Below, in pieces: positions 1 through 7,402 of a stretch of 44,964 nt of DNA (position 1 is its first letter; every line of letters begins with the position of its first letter). The DNA is from JBEBSD01 sp040394475 (GTDB taxonomy: Bacteria; Bacteroidota; Bacteroidia; Cytophagales; Spirosomataceae). The notes beneath the pieces were generated by a model. The model made no database searches. It saw only the letters and a list, made by a program, of their open reading frames with translations, and was not told the origin of the DNA. The stretch lies in contig JBEBSD010000052.1 of the NCBI GenBank assembly GCA_040394475.1, forward strand, positions 1 through 44,964, given 5' to 3'. Made by a program: the position numbers and the translations under genes.

Positions 1-294
1 CGGAAAAGTGCAAACTCCTTTTTTATTATCCGGTTAATGGGCAATTTTACGATCCGTTCGGAACACCGGGGCTGAGAAGGAAACTTTGCCGTTTCTGAAA
101 CGGACCCCATACCTTCCGCGTATAGAAGTAGGTACCGGTTGAATCTTTTTGCCTGAAATATAATTTTATTACTAATTAATCCTTCATAATCATTTGATGC
201 GATGCAAGATACAATAGCTATGATACGACGACCAGCAGCTGATCGACTAATGCCTTACACCTCATCCCTATCACCTAATTACTTATAGAGTTAC
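1..294 (+). other. Noncoding leader upstream of the TonB-dependent receptor
   Basis: No credible gene is present. Positions about 76-120 can fold: a GGGG/CCCC pair encloses a perfect 6-bp hairpin (CCGTTT-CTG-AAACGG, about 90-104). A CTGAGA string at about 72 recalls the thiamine (TPP) riboswitch, but the CCTGAT and GCGTAGGGA parts of that aptamer are absent, so I do not call one. No TAnnTTTG element is seen just upstream of the ATG at 295. Confidence 0.4.
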
Positions 295-2586
295 ATGTTA
301 CGTATTGCATTATTTTTATTATTGAGCACCTCACTGGCTTATGCTCAGAAAGCCGTTTCAACCCTTCGCGGTTCGGTTTATGATGCCGACTCGCACCTTC
401 CCCTCCCGGGGGCAACCGTAACGCTCCAGCACACCGACCTTGGCGCTGTCGCCAATGCCGGCGGAGAATTCCGGTTCGAGCAGCTCCCCGTCGGACGTTA
501 TGCCGTCCAGGTTAGTTTTGTAGGCTATAAAACAATGGTATTGCCCGAAGTCCTGCTGGAATCCGGTAAAGAGCAGGTATTATCCTTCCCGCTTACCGCC
601 AGCGATTCCACCTTGCAGGAAGCCCTTGTACAGGTTAGCCGCTCTGAAAATCTGAACAACGTCCAGGAAATCACAATGGAACAAACCCTGCGTTTTGCCG
701 CGACCTACCTGGATCCGGCGCGCGTAGCCACTTCGTTTGCCGGAGTTGCCGCTCAGAATGACGAAGCCAACGGTTTGGTGGTGCGCGGGAATGGCCCGAA
801 TACGACTCAATGGCGGCTGGAAGGCGTCGAGATCGTCAACCCCAACCACCATTCCAATGCCGGGACCTTCAGCGATCGTGCCACGCAATCAGGCGGGGGG
901 GTCAATATCCTCAGCACCCAGGTACTGGGTACCACCAATTTTCTGTCCGGAGCCTATGCTGCCAGTTACGGGAATGCCCTGGGAGGCATTATGGACATGC
1001 ATTTCAGGAAGGGCAACAACGAGAAACATGAATTTACGGCCCAGGCCGGCATCATCGGGATCGATGTCGCTGCCGAAGGCCCCTTTTCCAAAAACGGCAA
1101 AGCTTCGTACCTGGCCAACTACCGCTATTCGTTCACCGGATTATTAGGCGCAATGGGGATTTCTTTTGGCGGAGAAGACATTGGTTTCCAGGACCTCTCT
1201 TTTTCGATCAACCTGCCTACGAAAAAGGCCGGGGAATTCAGGATCTTCGGAATGGGCGGCACCAGCACAAATGTCTTTAAGGCAAAAGAAGACGTGAACG
1301 ACTGGGAATTTGAGAAAGACGGGTATACCATCAATTATACCAACAAAATGGGCGCTGCCGGCATCACCCATGCCCTTCCGATGGGGAAGCATAGCGGCTG
1401 GTATTCTACGCTCGCTGTTTCCGGACTTTCGTCCGGTAGAGAGGGCCAACGGTTAAATCCGGCTGATCCTTCGGATATTCTGGCTACGGAAACCGACGAT
1501 GTCGAAAAGACGAAAATTGCCTTTAGCACAGCCGTGAACCATCGCTTCAATACTCATCACCGCGTAAAGGCAGGCACCTACATCACCCGTGAGGAAGACC
1601 GCCTGGCGGTTAACGGTATCCACGGACAGATGGAGGGGACGGTCTTTCAGCCCTACGGCACCTGGCAATGGTCGCCGGGAGCACGTTTCCGGACGGAAAT
1701 AGGGTTGCATTACCTGCACTATGGCTTTAACGGGAAAAGCTCTTTGGAACCACGCGCAGCCTTGCGATGGGAAATTATTCCCCGTCATACAGTCAGTCTT
1801 TCCTATGGCATACACAGCCAGGCCCAGACCCCGCAGGTTTACCTGTCGCTGGGATCCCGTGTATCCAACAACAACCGTCTGCTTGACCTGACGCGTGCAC
1901 GGCACTACGTGGCGGGATACGAGTTCCGTTTTGTAAAAAACAGCTCACTGAAAATTGACGCTTATTACCAGGATCTGTTCAATGTTCCGGTTTCGGCCAC
2001 CATCCCTACCTATTCTGCCCTCAACCTGGTCGAAACCAGCATTTCAAATGCGCTGGTAAATAAAGGAAAAGGACGGAATATCGGAGTGGAAGCTACCTGG
2101 AACCATTATCTGACGAATGACTTTTACATGCTGGTCGCCGGCTCTCTCTATGAGTCCAGGTACAAAGGAGCCAGCGGGAACTGGCGCAGTACCCGGTTCA
2201 ACGGCAACCACACCCTCAGCATCACAGGCGGCAAGGAAATCCACACCCAAAAGAACGCCATCTGGGGCCTTAATGCAAAAATCCTGTGGCTGGGCGGCTT
2301 CCGGGATACCCCGATAGATGAAATCGCCTCAGCAGCTGCCGGTACTACTGTTTACCGCGTAGCGCAATCCTACAGCATCTCCATGAAGGATTACTTCCGT
2401 CCCGATATCCGGATTTACCGGAAGAAAAATCACGCCGGCTACAGTACAACGCTGGCCCTGGATATCCAGAACGTTTCGAATACCCGAAATGAAGCCTATA
2501 GCTATTACGATACGCATCAGCAACAACTGGTAACCCGCAATCAGCTGGGGATGATCCCGGTAGTCAGCTACCGTTGGGAATTTTAA
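295..2586 (+). CDS. TonB-dependent outer-membrane receptor with N-terminal carboxypeptidase-regulatory-like domain
   Basis: This 763-residue protein is an outer-membrane beta-barrel transporter energised by TonB-ExbBD. The sequence shows a signal peptide (MLRIALFLLLSTSLAYAQ), a CarboxypepD_reg-like beta-sandwich at about residues 23-105 (RGSVYDADSHLPLPGATVTL), a plug region at about 115-235 (LVVRGNGPNTTQWRLEGVEI), and a barrel that ends in an aromatic residue (YRWEF), as expected for BAM-dependent insertion. It lacks the SusC signatures, has no SusD partner, and is much shorter than a SusC (about 1000 residues), so it is a stand-alone receptor. The substrate cannot be read from the sequence; siderophores, vitamins or small peptides are all possible. 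It converges on the catalase gene across a shared terminator. Confidence 0.88.
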   Translation: MLRIALFLLLSTSLAYAQKAVSTLRGSVYDADSHLPLPGATVTLQHTDLGAVANAGGEFRFEQLPVGRYAVQVSFVGYKTMVLPEVLLESGKEQVLSFPLTASDSTLQEALVQVSRSENLNNVQEITMEQTLRFAATYLDPARVATSFAGVAAQNDEANGLVVRGNGPNTTQWRLEGVEIVNPNHHSNAGTFSDRATQSGGGVNILSTQVLGTTNFLSGAYAASYGNALGGIMDMHFRKGNNEKHEFTAQAGIIGIDVAAEGPFSKNGKASYLANYRYSFTGLLGAMGISFGGEDIGFQDLSFSINLPTKKAGEFRIFGMGGTSTNVFKAKEDVNDWEFEKDGYTINYTNKMGAAGITHALPMGKHSGWYSTLAVSGLSSGREGQRLNPADPSDILATETDDVEKTKIAFSTAVNHRFNTHHRVKAGTYITREEDRLAVNGIHGQMEGTVFQPYGTWQWSPGARFRTEIGLHYLHYGFNGKSSLEPRAALRWEIIPRHTVSLSYGIHSQAQTPQVYLSLGSRVSNNNRLLDLTRARHYVAGYEFRFVKNSSLKIDAYYQDLFNVPVSATIPTYSALNLVETSISNALVNKGKGRNIGVEATWNHYLTNDFYMLVAGSLYESRYKGASGNWRSTRFNGNHTLSITGGKEIHTQKNAIWGLNAKILWLGGFRDTPIDEIASAAAGTTVYRVAQSYSISMKDYFRPDIRIYRKKNHAGYSTTLALDIQNVSNTRNEAYSYYDTHQQQLVTRNQLGMIPVVSYRWEF

Positions 2587-2592
2587 CATAGA

Positions 2593-2624
2593 CAAATCCC
2601 CGGGCGCAATCACCCGGGGATTTG
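2593..2624. terminator. Bidirectional terminator between the receptor and katA
   Basis: A perfect 12-bp stem (CAAATCCCCGGG at 2593-2604 with CCCGGGGATTTG at 2613-2624) encloses an 8-nt loop. It lies in the 43-bp gap between two convergent genes, so it can serve both. Confidence 0.75.
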
Positions 2625-2629
2625 CCTGT

Positions 2630-4129
2630 TTACCCCTGCCTGTGCACCGCCAGGTATTCCGGATGAATCGCGATCCCCAGTCCCGCCGCAATGCGGCTTC
2701 CGAGTGCCGGATCTGCCCGAAAAAAATGGCATAACTGACGATTCAGAATCTCTTCCCGTTTCGGTCCGGTCACAGCGCTCAGCGACGCCACAAAATTGTT
2801 CACCGTATGCGTCCGCTCTTCATCCGTCATTACCCGTGAAAAGAGCGTACCGGGTTGCGTAAAATGGTCGTCATCGCCCTCGTTGCGATCGAACCAGCCG
2901 GCTACCGGCTGCTCCAGCTCAGAAGCCGGTTCCTGATAATCCCGGTCGACTACGATCTCGTCGAAACTGTTTGGAAAATAATTAGGCGAAGATCCGCCGT
3001 TTCCGTCCATTCGCATCGCACCGTCGCGCTGGTAATTGGACACCGCATACGGACACCGGTTTACCGGCAGCTGCTCATAGTTGACGCCCAGCCGGTAGCG
3101 CTGCGCATCCGGATAGGACAAGAGGCGGCCTTGCAGCATTTTATCAGGAGAGTACCCGATCCCGTCCACCACATGTGCCGGGGCGAAAGCGGACTGCTCT
3201 ACCGCTTCAAAATAGTTGGCCGGGATTTCATTCAGCTCCAGTTCTCCCACTTCGATCAGGGGGAAATCGGCATGCGGCCACACTTTGGTGACATCGAACG
3301 GATTCCATGGAAACGTTCGGGCCCCGGCCTCGGTCATCACCTGGATCTTCAGGGTCCATTTCGGAAAATCACCCCGGTCGATTGCCTCCACCAGATCCCG
3401 CTGTGCCCAGTCCGGATCAATTCCTTTCATCTCATCGGCCTCGGATCCCGTAAAATTCCGGATGCCTTGCTGGTTTTTAAAGTGAAATTTCACGTACACC
3501 CGCTCATTCTCCCGGTTGAGCAGCGAGAACGTATGGCTCCCGAACCCGTCCAGGTGGCGGTAACTGTACGGAGTTCCCCGGTCACTGAAGAGAATCAGGA
3601 GCTGATGCAGGCTTTCCGGATTGAGCGACCAGAAATCCCACATCATGGTAGCGCTCTTGCAGTTGGTCCGGGGATCCCGCTTTTGTGTATGAATAAAATC
3701 AGCAAACTTTTTGGCATCCTTAATAAAGAAAACAGGAGTATTGTTTCCTACCAAATCCCAGTTTCCGTCTTCCGTGTAAAACTTCACAGCAAACCCCCTG
3801 GGATCCCGTTCTGTATCGGCTGACCCTTTCTCGCCCCCTACGGTTGAGAAACGCAGGAATACACGGGTCTTTTTACCAACCTCGCTGAATACTTTCGCAC
3901 GGGTATACCGGCTGATATCCTGTGTTACCGTAAACGTACCATACGCTCCGGCCCCCTTTGCGTGGACGACGCGTTCGGGAATACGCTCGCGGTTAAAATG
4001 AGCCATTTGCTCATGTAAAATAAAATCCTGAAGCAAAACAGGACCGCGCGGACCTGCAGTTTGAGTGTTTTCAGGCTCTGCATAAGGCTTCCCTGAAGCG
4101 GTTGTTAATTTCCTTTTTTGACCGGACAT
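2630..4129 (-). CDS. katA: Heme catalase, small-subunit (clade 3-like) type
   Basis: This enzyme dismutates hydrogen peroxide to water and oxygen. The length of 499 residues is normal for small-subunit catalases. The distal heme pocket is present: the active-site motif FNRERIPERVVHAKGAGAYG places the catalytic His at residue 56, and GNNTPVFF places the catalytic Asn at 129. The proximal heme-ligand motif RLLSYPDAQRYRLG gives Tyr339. There is no signal peptide, so it acts in the cytoplasm. The gene is divergent from oxyR, with 145 bp between the two start codons, and a dyad at 4194-4212 overlaps its proposed -33 element. Peroxide induction through OxyR is therefore the expected control; that regulatory link is inferred, while the enzyme identity is firm. 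Confidence 0.96.
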   Translation of the reverse strand: MSGQKRKLTTASGKPYAEPENTQTAGPRGPVLLQDFILHEQMAHFNRERIPERVVHAKGAGAYGTFTVTQDISRYTRAKVFSEVGKKTRVFLRFSTVGGEKGSADTERDPRGFAVKFYTEDGNWDLVGNNTPVFFIKDAKKFADFIHTQKRDPRTNCKSATMMWDFWSLNPESLHQLLILFSDRGTPYSYRHLDGFGSHTFSLLNRENERVYVKFHFKNQQGIRNFTGSEADEMKGIDPDWAQRDLVEAIDRGDFPKWTLKIQVMTEAGARTFPWNPFDVTKVWPHADFPLIEVGELELNEIPANYFEAVEQSAFAPAHVVDGIGYSPDKMLQGRLLSYPDAQRYRLGVNYEQLPVNRCPYAVSNYQRDGAMRMDGNGGSSPNYFPNSFDEIVVDRDYQEPASELEQPVAGWFDRNEGDDDHFTQPGTLFSRVMTDEERTHTVNNFVASLSAVTGPKREEILNRQLCHFFRADPALGSRIAAGLGIAIHPEYLAVHRQG

Positions 4130-4169
4130 ATGACTTGCAGTTTTGAGGTGACACGTTTAATTCGTACTA

Positions 4170-4201
4170 CAAAGCTGCTCCCTTTATAAATATAAATCAA
4201 A
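4170..4201 (-). promoter_or_regulatory. Candidate katA promoter
   Basis: Read on the minus strand, TTTG (4201-4198) is followed after 20 nt by CAGCTTTG (4177-4170), a 7/8 match to the Bacteroidota -7 element TAnnTTTG. The predicted transcript would start about 35 nt before the katA ATG. Confidence 0.45.
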
Positions 4202-4212
4202 GCGATTGATTT
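4194..4212. promoter_or_regulatory. LysR-type dyad overlapping the katA -33 region
   Basis: A 7-bp perfect inverted repeat (AAATCAA at 4194-4200, TTGATTT at 4206-4212) with a 5-nt spacer contains a T-N11-A core. It overlaps the proposed katA -33 element, so a bound OxyR could contact RNA polymerase there. Confidence 0.5.
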
Positions 4213-4221
4213 TATAAACCA

Positions 4222-4236
4222 ATAGACAATGTCTAT
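4222..4236. promoter_or_regulatory. OxyR-like operator ATAG-N7-CTAT in the oxyR promoter
   Basis: ATAGACAATGTCTAT is a perfect 6-bp dyad with a 3-nt spacer. It fits the ATAG-N7-CTAT form of the OxyR half-site and the LysR T-N11-A rule. It overlaps the oxyR -7 element (4234-4241), which suggests autorepression. Confidence 0.6.
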
Positions 4237-4241
4237 ATTTG
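4234..4241 (+). promoter_or_regulatory. oxyR -7 promoter element
   Basis: TATATTTG matches TAnnTTTG exactly, 34 nt upstream of the ATG at 4275. A TTG codon at 4239 that would extend the reading frame lies inside this element, which rules it out as the start. No -33 element at good spacing is evident. Confidence 0.65.
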
Positions 4242-4274
4242 CATCATTTCGAAACCGGGAGTCCATCCTTCAGC

Positions 4275-5186
4275 ATGAATTTACAACAACTGGATTATAT
4301 CATTGCCGTCGACAACTACCGTCATTTTGTACAGGCAGCCGACCATTGCTGCGTGACACAGCCTACACTTTCCATGATGATCAAAAAGCTGGAAGAGGAG
4401 TTGAACGTGAAGATATTCGACCGTACCCGCCAGCCCATCGTACCCACTGATATCGGCGTCCTGATTATCCGCCAGGCGCGGACTGTTGTCAAGGAAGCCC
4501 ATCGGATCAGCGAGCTGGTCAGCCAGTTCAACGGGGTTGTTACGGGCGACTTGAGAGTGGGTGTCATTCCCACCATTGCGCCTTACCTGCTGCCCACGCT
4601 TATCCAGCCGTTTGTCCGGAAATATCCCGGCATCAATCTCCAGGTAAGTGAAATGATCACGGAGCGGATCTACTCGGATCTCAAAAACGGCAATCTTGAC
4701 GTAGGCATCGTGGCGACCCACTCCGGAGAAAATATGCTGCAGGAGATCCCTCTCTACCGGGAACGTTTTTACATTTACCTGTCGGAGGATAACGGGCTCT
4801 ATTCCAAAAAATACATTACTCCTCAGGAATTGAAAGGAGATGATTTGTGGTTGCTGGAGGAGGGGCACTGCCTGAGTGATCAGATCCGCTCGCTCTGCGA
4901 GCTCCGTCAGCATCAACTTGTCAACAATTTCAAATTTCGTTCCGGCAGCATCGAAACCCTCATCAAGATGGTAGAAAAAAACGGGGGCGTCACCATACTC
5001 CCGGAACTGGCCATCCACGAACTTTCAACAGCACGCAGAAAATACCTGCGCAGCTTCCGGGAGCCAGTTCCCACACGGGGAGTCTACCTGGTAACGAACC
5101 GGGAGCAAACCAAATCCCGGCTGATTGCCGCACTCAAAGCAGAAATTATGGAAAGTGTCTCCTCGCAGGACCTCACACAATTGTAA
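4275..5186 (+). CDS. oxyR: OxyR-type LysR-family hydrogen-peroxide sensor and regulator
   Basis: This is a 303-residue LysR-type transcription factor. Residues 1-60 form the winged helix-turn-helix (MNLQQLDYIIAVDNYRHFVQ, AADHCCVTQPTLSMMIKKLE) and about 90-300 the effector domain. Counting from the ATG at 4275, the two cysteines in LLEEGHCLSDQIRSLCEL fall at 199 and 208, the numbers of the redox disulfide pair of E. coli OxyR. That agreement supports both the identity and the start. A longer frame from a TTG at 4239 would begin inside the promoter. The gene is divergent from katA, and the intergenic region carries two LysR-type dyads, so it probably controls itself and the catalase. Confidence 0.93.
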   Translation: MNLQQLDYIIAVDNYRHFVQAADHCCVTQPTLSMMIKKLEEELNVKIFDRTRQPIVPTDIGVLIIRQARTVVKEAHRISELVSQFNGVVTGDLRVGVIPTIAPYLLPTLIQPFVRKYPGINLQVSEMITERIYSDLKNGNLDVGIVATHSGENMLQEIPLYRERFYIYLSEDNGLYSKKYITPQELKGDDLWLLEEGHCLSDQIRSLCELRQHQLVNNFKFRSGSIETLIKMVEKNGGVTILPELAIHELSTARRKYLRSFREPVPTRGVYLVTNREQTKSRLIAALKAEIMESVSSQDLTQL

Positions 5187-5275
5187 CAATGAGTAGGGAG
5201 AGCGAACCGCAGATTTGCATTATTGCAGATAATTAGCCATCTTGAATCCTTACACACTTATTAATCGACACAATA

Positions 5276-6589
5276 ATGGCACACACACATGCTTCTGCCC
5301 TTTCGGCCGTACTGGTCCCGTTTTTCCTGGTAGCCGCCTGCGACACGGGAAAAACCCAAACCATTTATTTTGAACAGCATTTTACAGATCCTGGTCTTAT
5401 TTTTGAAAATGATCCTCCGAATTCCGGTCAGGTGGACATCCTGTATGCGCGCCCTCAAACGGGTTCGTCTTACCAACTCGTACCGGGTTATATCGAATTC
5501 ATCCGCAGCGGGCCCGGTGACGAAACCGGTGAAACCGGCGGATCGGTCCATCTGTTGCGGAAGACCCCGTTTTCTCCCACTCCCCGCTCCTTATACTACC
5601 AGGTAACCATTGACATCCCTTACTCGTCCTTACAGGCCCGTCCGGCGGCTTATTTTTACATCGGCGCCAACCTCCACTACCTGCCTGTCCCGAAAATCCT
5701 GCAACCCGACGAAATTGTGTTCTCCAAATTTGCCCTTTACCTCAATGCCGACAATAGCTACCAGTTCCGGGACACCAAGCAGCAGCAGACCTCCGGTACG
5801 TTTACCGGAACGACCCAGGTAACCTGGGTGCTGAATAATGAAGCCGGGACCTTTTCTTACCAGTCCCCGGCCGGCACCACCGAAACGCTTGCTGCCGGAA
5901 CCTATGATATCTGGATCAATACCACCCGCTGGATCCGGGAAGGGAGCCGGATCTCCGACGTCGGCCTGACCAATATTTCATTTGCCTATTATAACGGATC
6001 CGGGGCCATCCGGCTGACGAATTTTCTCATACGGGATGTGGCGGGAATCCTCCCCCTGCGTCTTACCCGTTTCGAAGCTGAAAAGCAGGGCGCAGCCGTT
6101 TACCTGGATTGGGAAGTCCCGCCGGGAAGTCCGTTTACCTCCTTTCTGATTGAAAGAAGTACCGATAACCAGCTGTTTGAGCCCCTGGGCGCCCTTGAAA
6201 GAGACCCGGCGCAGACACAGTTCGGGTTCACCGACCACGACCCGCATCCCGGCATGAATTATTACCGGCTCCAGCTTACGAACGCGCACGGGGAGCGCCT
6301 TTATTCCGTTGTCCGGGAAGTCTCTTCTGGGCCCTTGCAGCGCCACCTGGTGGTAGCCCCTAACCCCACCCTGCCAGACCGGATCCGCCTGACAGGTGTC
6401 TCCAGGATCCCCGAAGAGTTCGCACTTTTTACCATGACCGGACGCCGCATTCCCCTGTCGGGGCAGGTACACACCACAGGCACCCTGGACCTGTTCCCGG
6501 CGTACGTACTGCCGGCCGGCATTTATCTGCTGCAGGTAAACGACCCTGCTTTCTTAAAAACTGTTAAAGTGGTGGTTCCCGGCCCCTGA
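5276..6589 (+). CDS. Secreted protein with T9SS type A C-terminal sorting domain
   Basis: This 437-residue protein is of unknown function. Its last 80 or so residues have the layout of a T9SS type A sorting signal: VVAPNPTLPDRIRLTG, then FALFTMTGRRIPL, LPAGIYLLQV and a basic end, KTVKVVV. The N-terminus is hydrophobic and ends in LVAAC (Cys22), which reads as a lipoprotein lipobox, unusual in T9SS cargo. The middle (about residues 260-350) resembles a fibronectin III-like segment of the kind often placed before the sorting domain (RFEAEKQGAAVYLDWEV, FTSFLIERSTDNQLF). The N-terminal 250 residues look like an all-beta module that I do not recognise. It is likely exported by the T9SS, whose translocon gene sprA lies nearby. 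Confidence 0.8.
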   Translation: MAHTHASALSAVLVPFFLVAACDTGKTQTIYFEQHFTDPGLIFENDPPNSGQVDILYARPQTGSSYQLVPGYIEFIRSGPGDETGETGGSVHLLRKTPFSPTPRSLYYQVTIDIPYSSLQARPAAYFYIGANLHYLPVPKILQPDEIVFSKFALYLNADNSYQFRDTKQQQTSGTFTGTTQVTWVLNNEAGTFSYQSPAGTTETLAAGTYDIWINTTRWIREGSRISDVGLTNISFAYYNGSGAIRLTNFLIRDVAGILPLRLTRFEAEKQGAAVYLDWEVPPGSPFTSFLIERSTDNQLFEPLGALERDPAQTQFGFTDHDPHPGMNYYRLQLTNAHGERLYSVVREVSSGPLQRHLVVAPNPTLPDRIRLTGVSRIPEEFALFTMTGRRIPLSGQVHTTGTLDLFPAYVLPAGIYLLQVNDPAFLKTVKVVVPGP

Positions 6590-6601
6590 ATCGGTCTCCG
6601 G

Positions 6602-6633
6602 TTGGGGATCTGCCAAACTTTCTGTTTACTTTG
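6602..6633 (+). promoter_or_regulatory. Candidate lptB promoter
   Basis: TTG at 6602-6604 is followed after 21 nt by TTACTTTG (6626-6633), a 7/8 match to TAnnTTTG. The predicted start of transcription, about 6640, fits translation from the ATG at 6659. Confidence 0.45.
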
Positions 6634-6658
6634 CAACCTCAAACGGAAGCAAGTTGCG

Positions 6659-7393
6659 ATGATGGTTCTCAGAACAGAAAATCTGATCAAAAAATACGGT
6701 TCAAGACTGGTCAATAACCTGGTGAGCTACCAGGTGGCACAAGGAGAGATTGTCGGGCTTCTCGGACCCAATGGTGCGGGAAAAACCACTTCGTTTTATA
6801 TGGCGGTAGGGTTGGTCAAGCCCAATAGCGGGAAGGTATTTCTGGACGACATGGAAATCACGCATTTGCCGATGTACAAACGCGCCCGCCTGGGTATCGG
6901 GTACCTCGCGCAGGAAGCCTCCGTATTCAGACAATTAACCGTAGAAGAGAACATCAAGGCCGTCCTGGAGCTTTCCAGTTTATCCAAAGCGGACCAGCGC
7001 GACAAGCTGGAAGAGCTCCTGGAAGAATTCAGCCTCGGGCATGTCCGGAAAAGCAAAGGAATGGTGCTTTCCGGCGGAGAACGTCGCCGCACCGAAATTG
7101 CCCGGGCCCTGGCAGTGAGTCCGAAATTCATCCTGCTGGATGAGCCCTTTGCAGGTGTTGACCCGATTGCGGTAGAAGATATTCAGCAAATTGTCGCTAA
7201 ACTGAAACACAAAAACATCGGTATCCTGATCACCGATCACAATGTTAATGAGACGCTGTCCATTACCGACCGCGCCTACCTTTTATTCGAGGGGAAAATC
7301 CTGAAACAAGGAACTGCCGAAGAACTGGCCAACGACGAACAGGTACGCCGGCTTTACCTGGGGCAGCATTTTGAACTTCGCCGTAAAGTATAG
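6659..7393 (+). CDS. lptB: LPS export system ATP-binding protein LptB
   Basis: This 244-residue ABC ATPase powers extraction of lipopolysaccharide from the inner membrane in the LptB2FG complex. It shows Walker A GPNGAGKTT (36-44), the Q-loop Gln85, the signature LSGGERRRTEIARAL from 137, Walker B ILLDEPFAGVDPIA with Glu162, and the H-loop His194 in ITDHNV. The Arg-rich signature and FAGVDPIAVEDIQ are typical of LptB and not of other ABC ATPases. I start it at ATG 6659 (a second ATG follows at 6662); the longer frame from TTG 6602 would overlap the promoter. The membrane partners LptF/G are not adjacent, as is common in this phylum. It converges on sprA with only 9 bp between. Confidence 0.92.
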   Translation: MMVLRTENLIKKYGSRLVNNLVSYQVAQGEIVGLLGPNGAGKTTSFYMAVGLVKPNSGKVFLDDMEITHLPMYKRARLGIGYLAQEASVFRQLTVEENIKAVLELSSLSKADQRDKLEELLEEFSLGHVRKSKGMVLSGGERRRTEIARALAVSPKFILLDEPFAGVDPIAVEDIQQIVAKLKHKNIGILITDHNVNETLSITDRAYLLFEGKILKQGTAEELANDEQVRRLYLGQHFELRRKV

Positions 7394-7402
7394 CCCGTTT
7401 CC

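Noticed and set aside
60..160. TPP riboswitch
   Set aside because: CTGAGA is present, but it lies inside the GGGG/CCCC helix rather than after a P3 arm, and the CCTGAT and GCGTAGGGA segments are absent.
2855..3823. 322-codon open frame on the plus strand
   Set aside because: It lies entirely antisense to the catalase, whose motifs are complete, and its translation has no recognisable domain.
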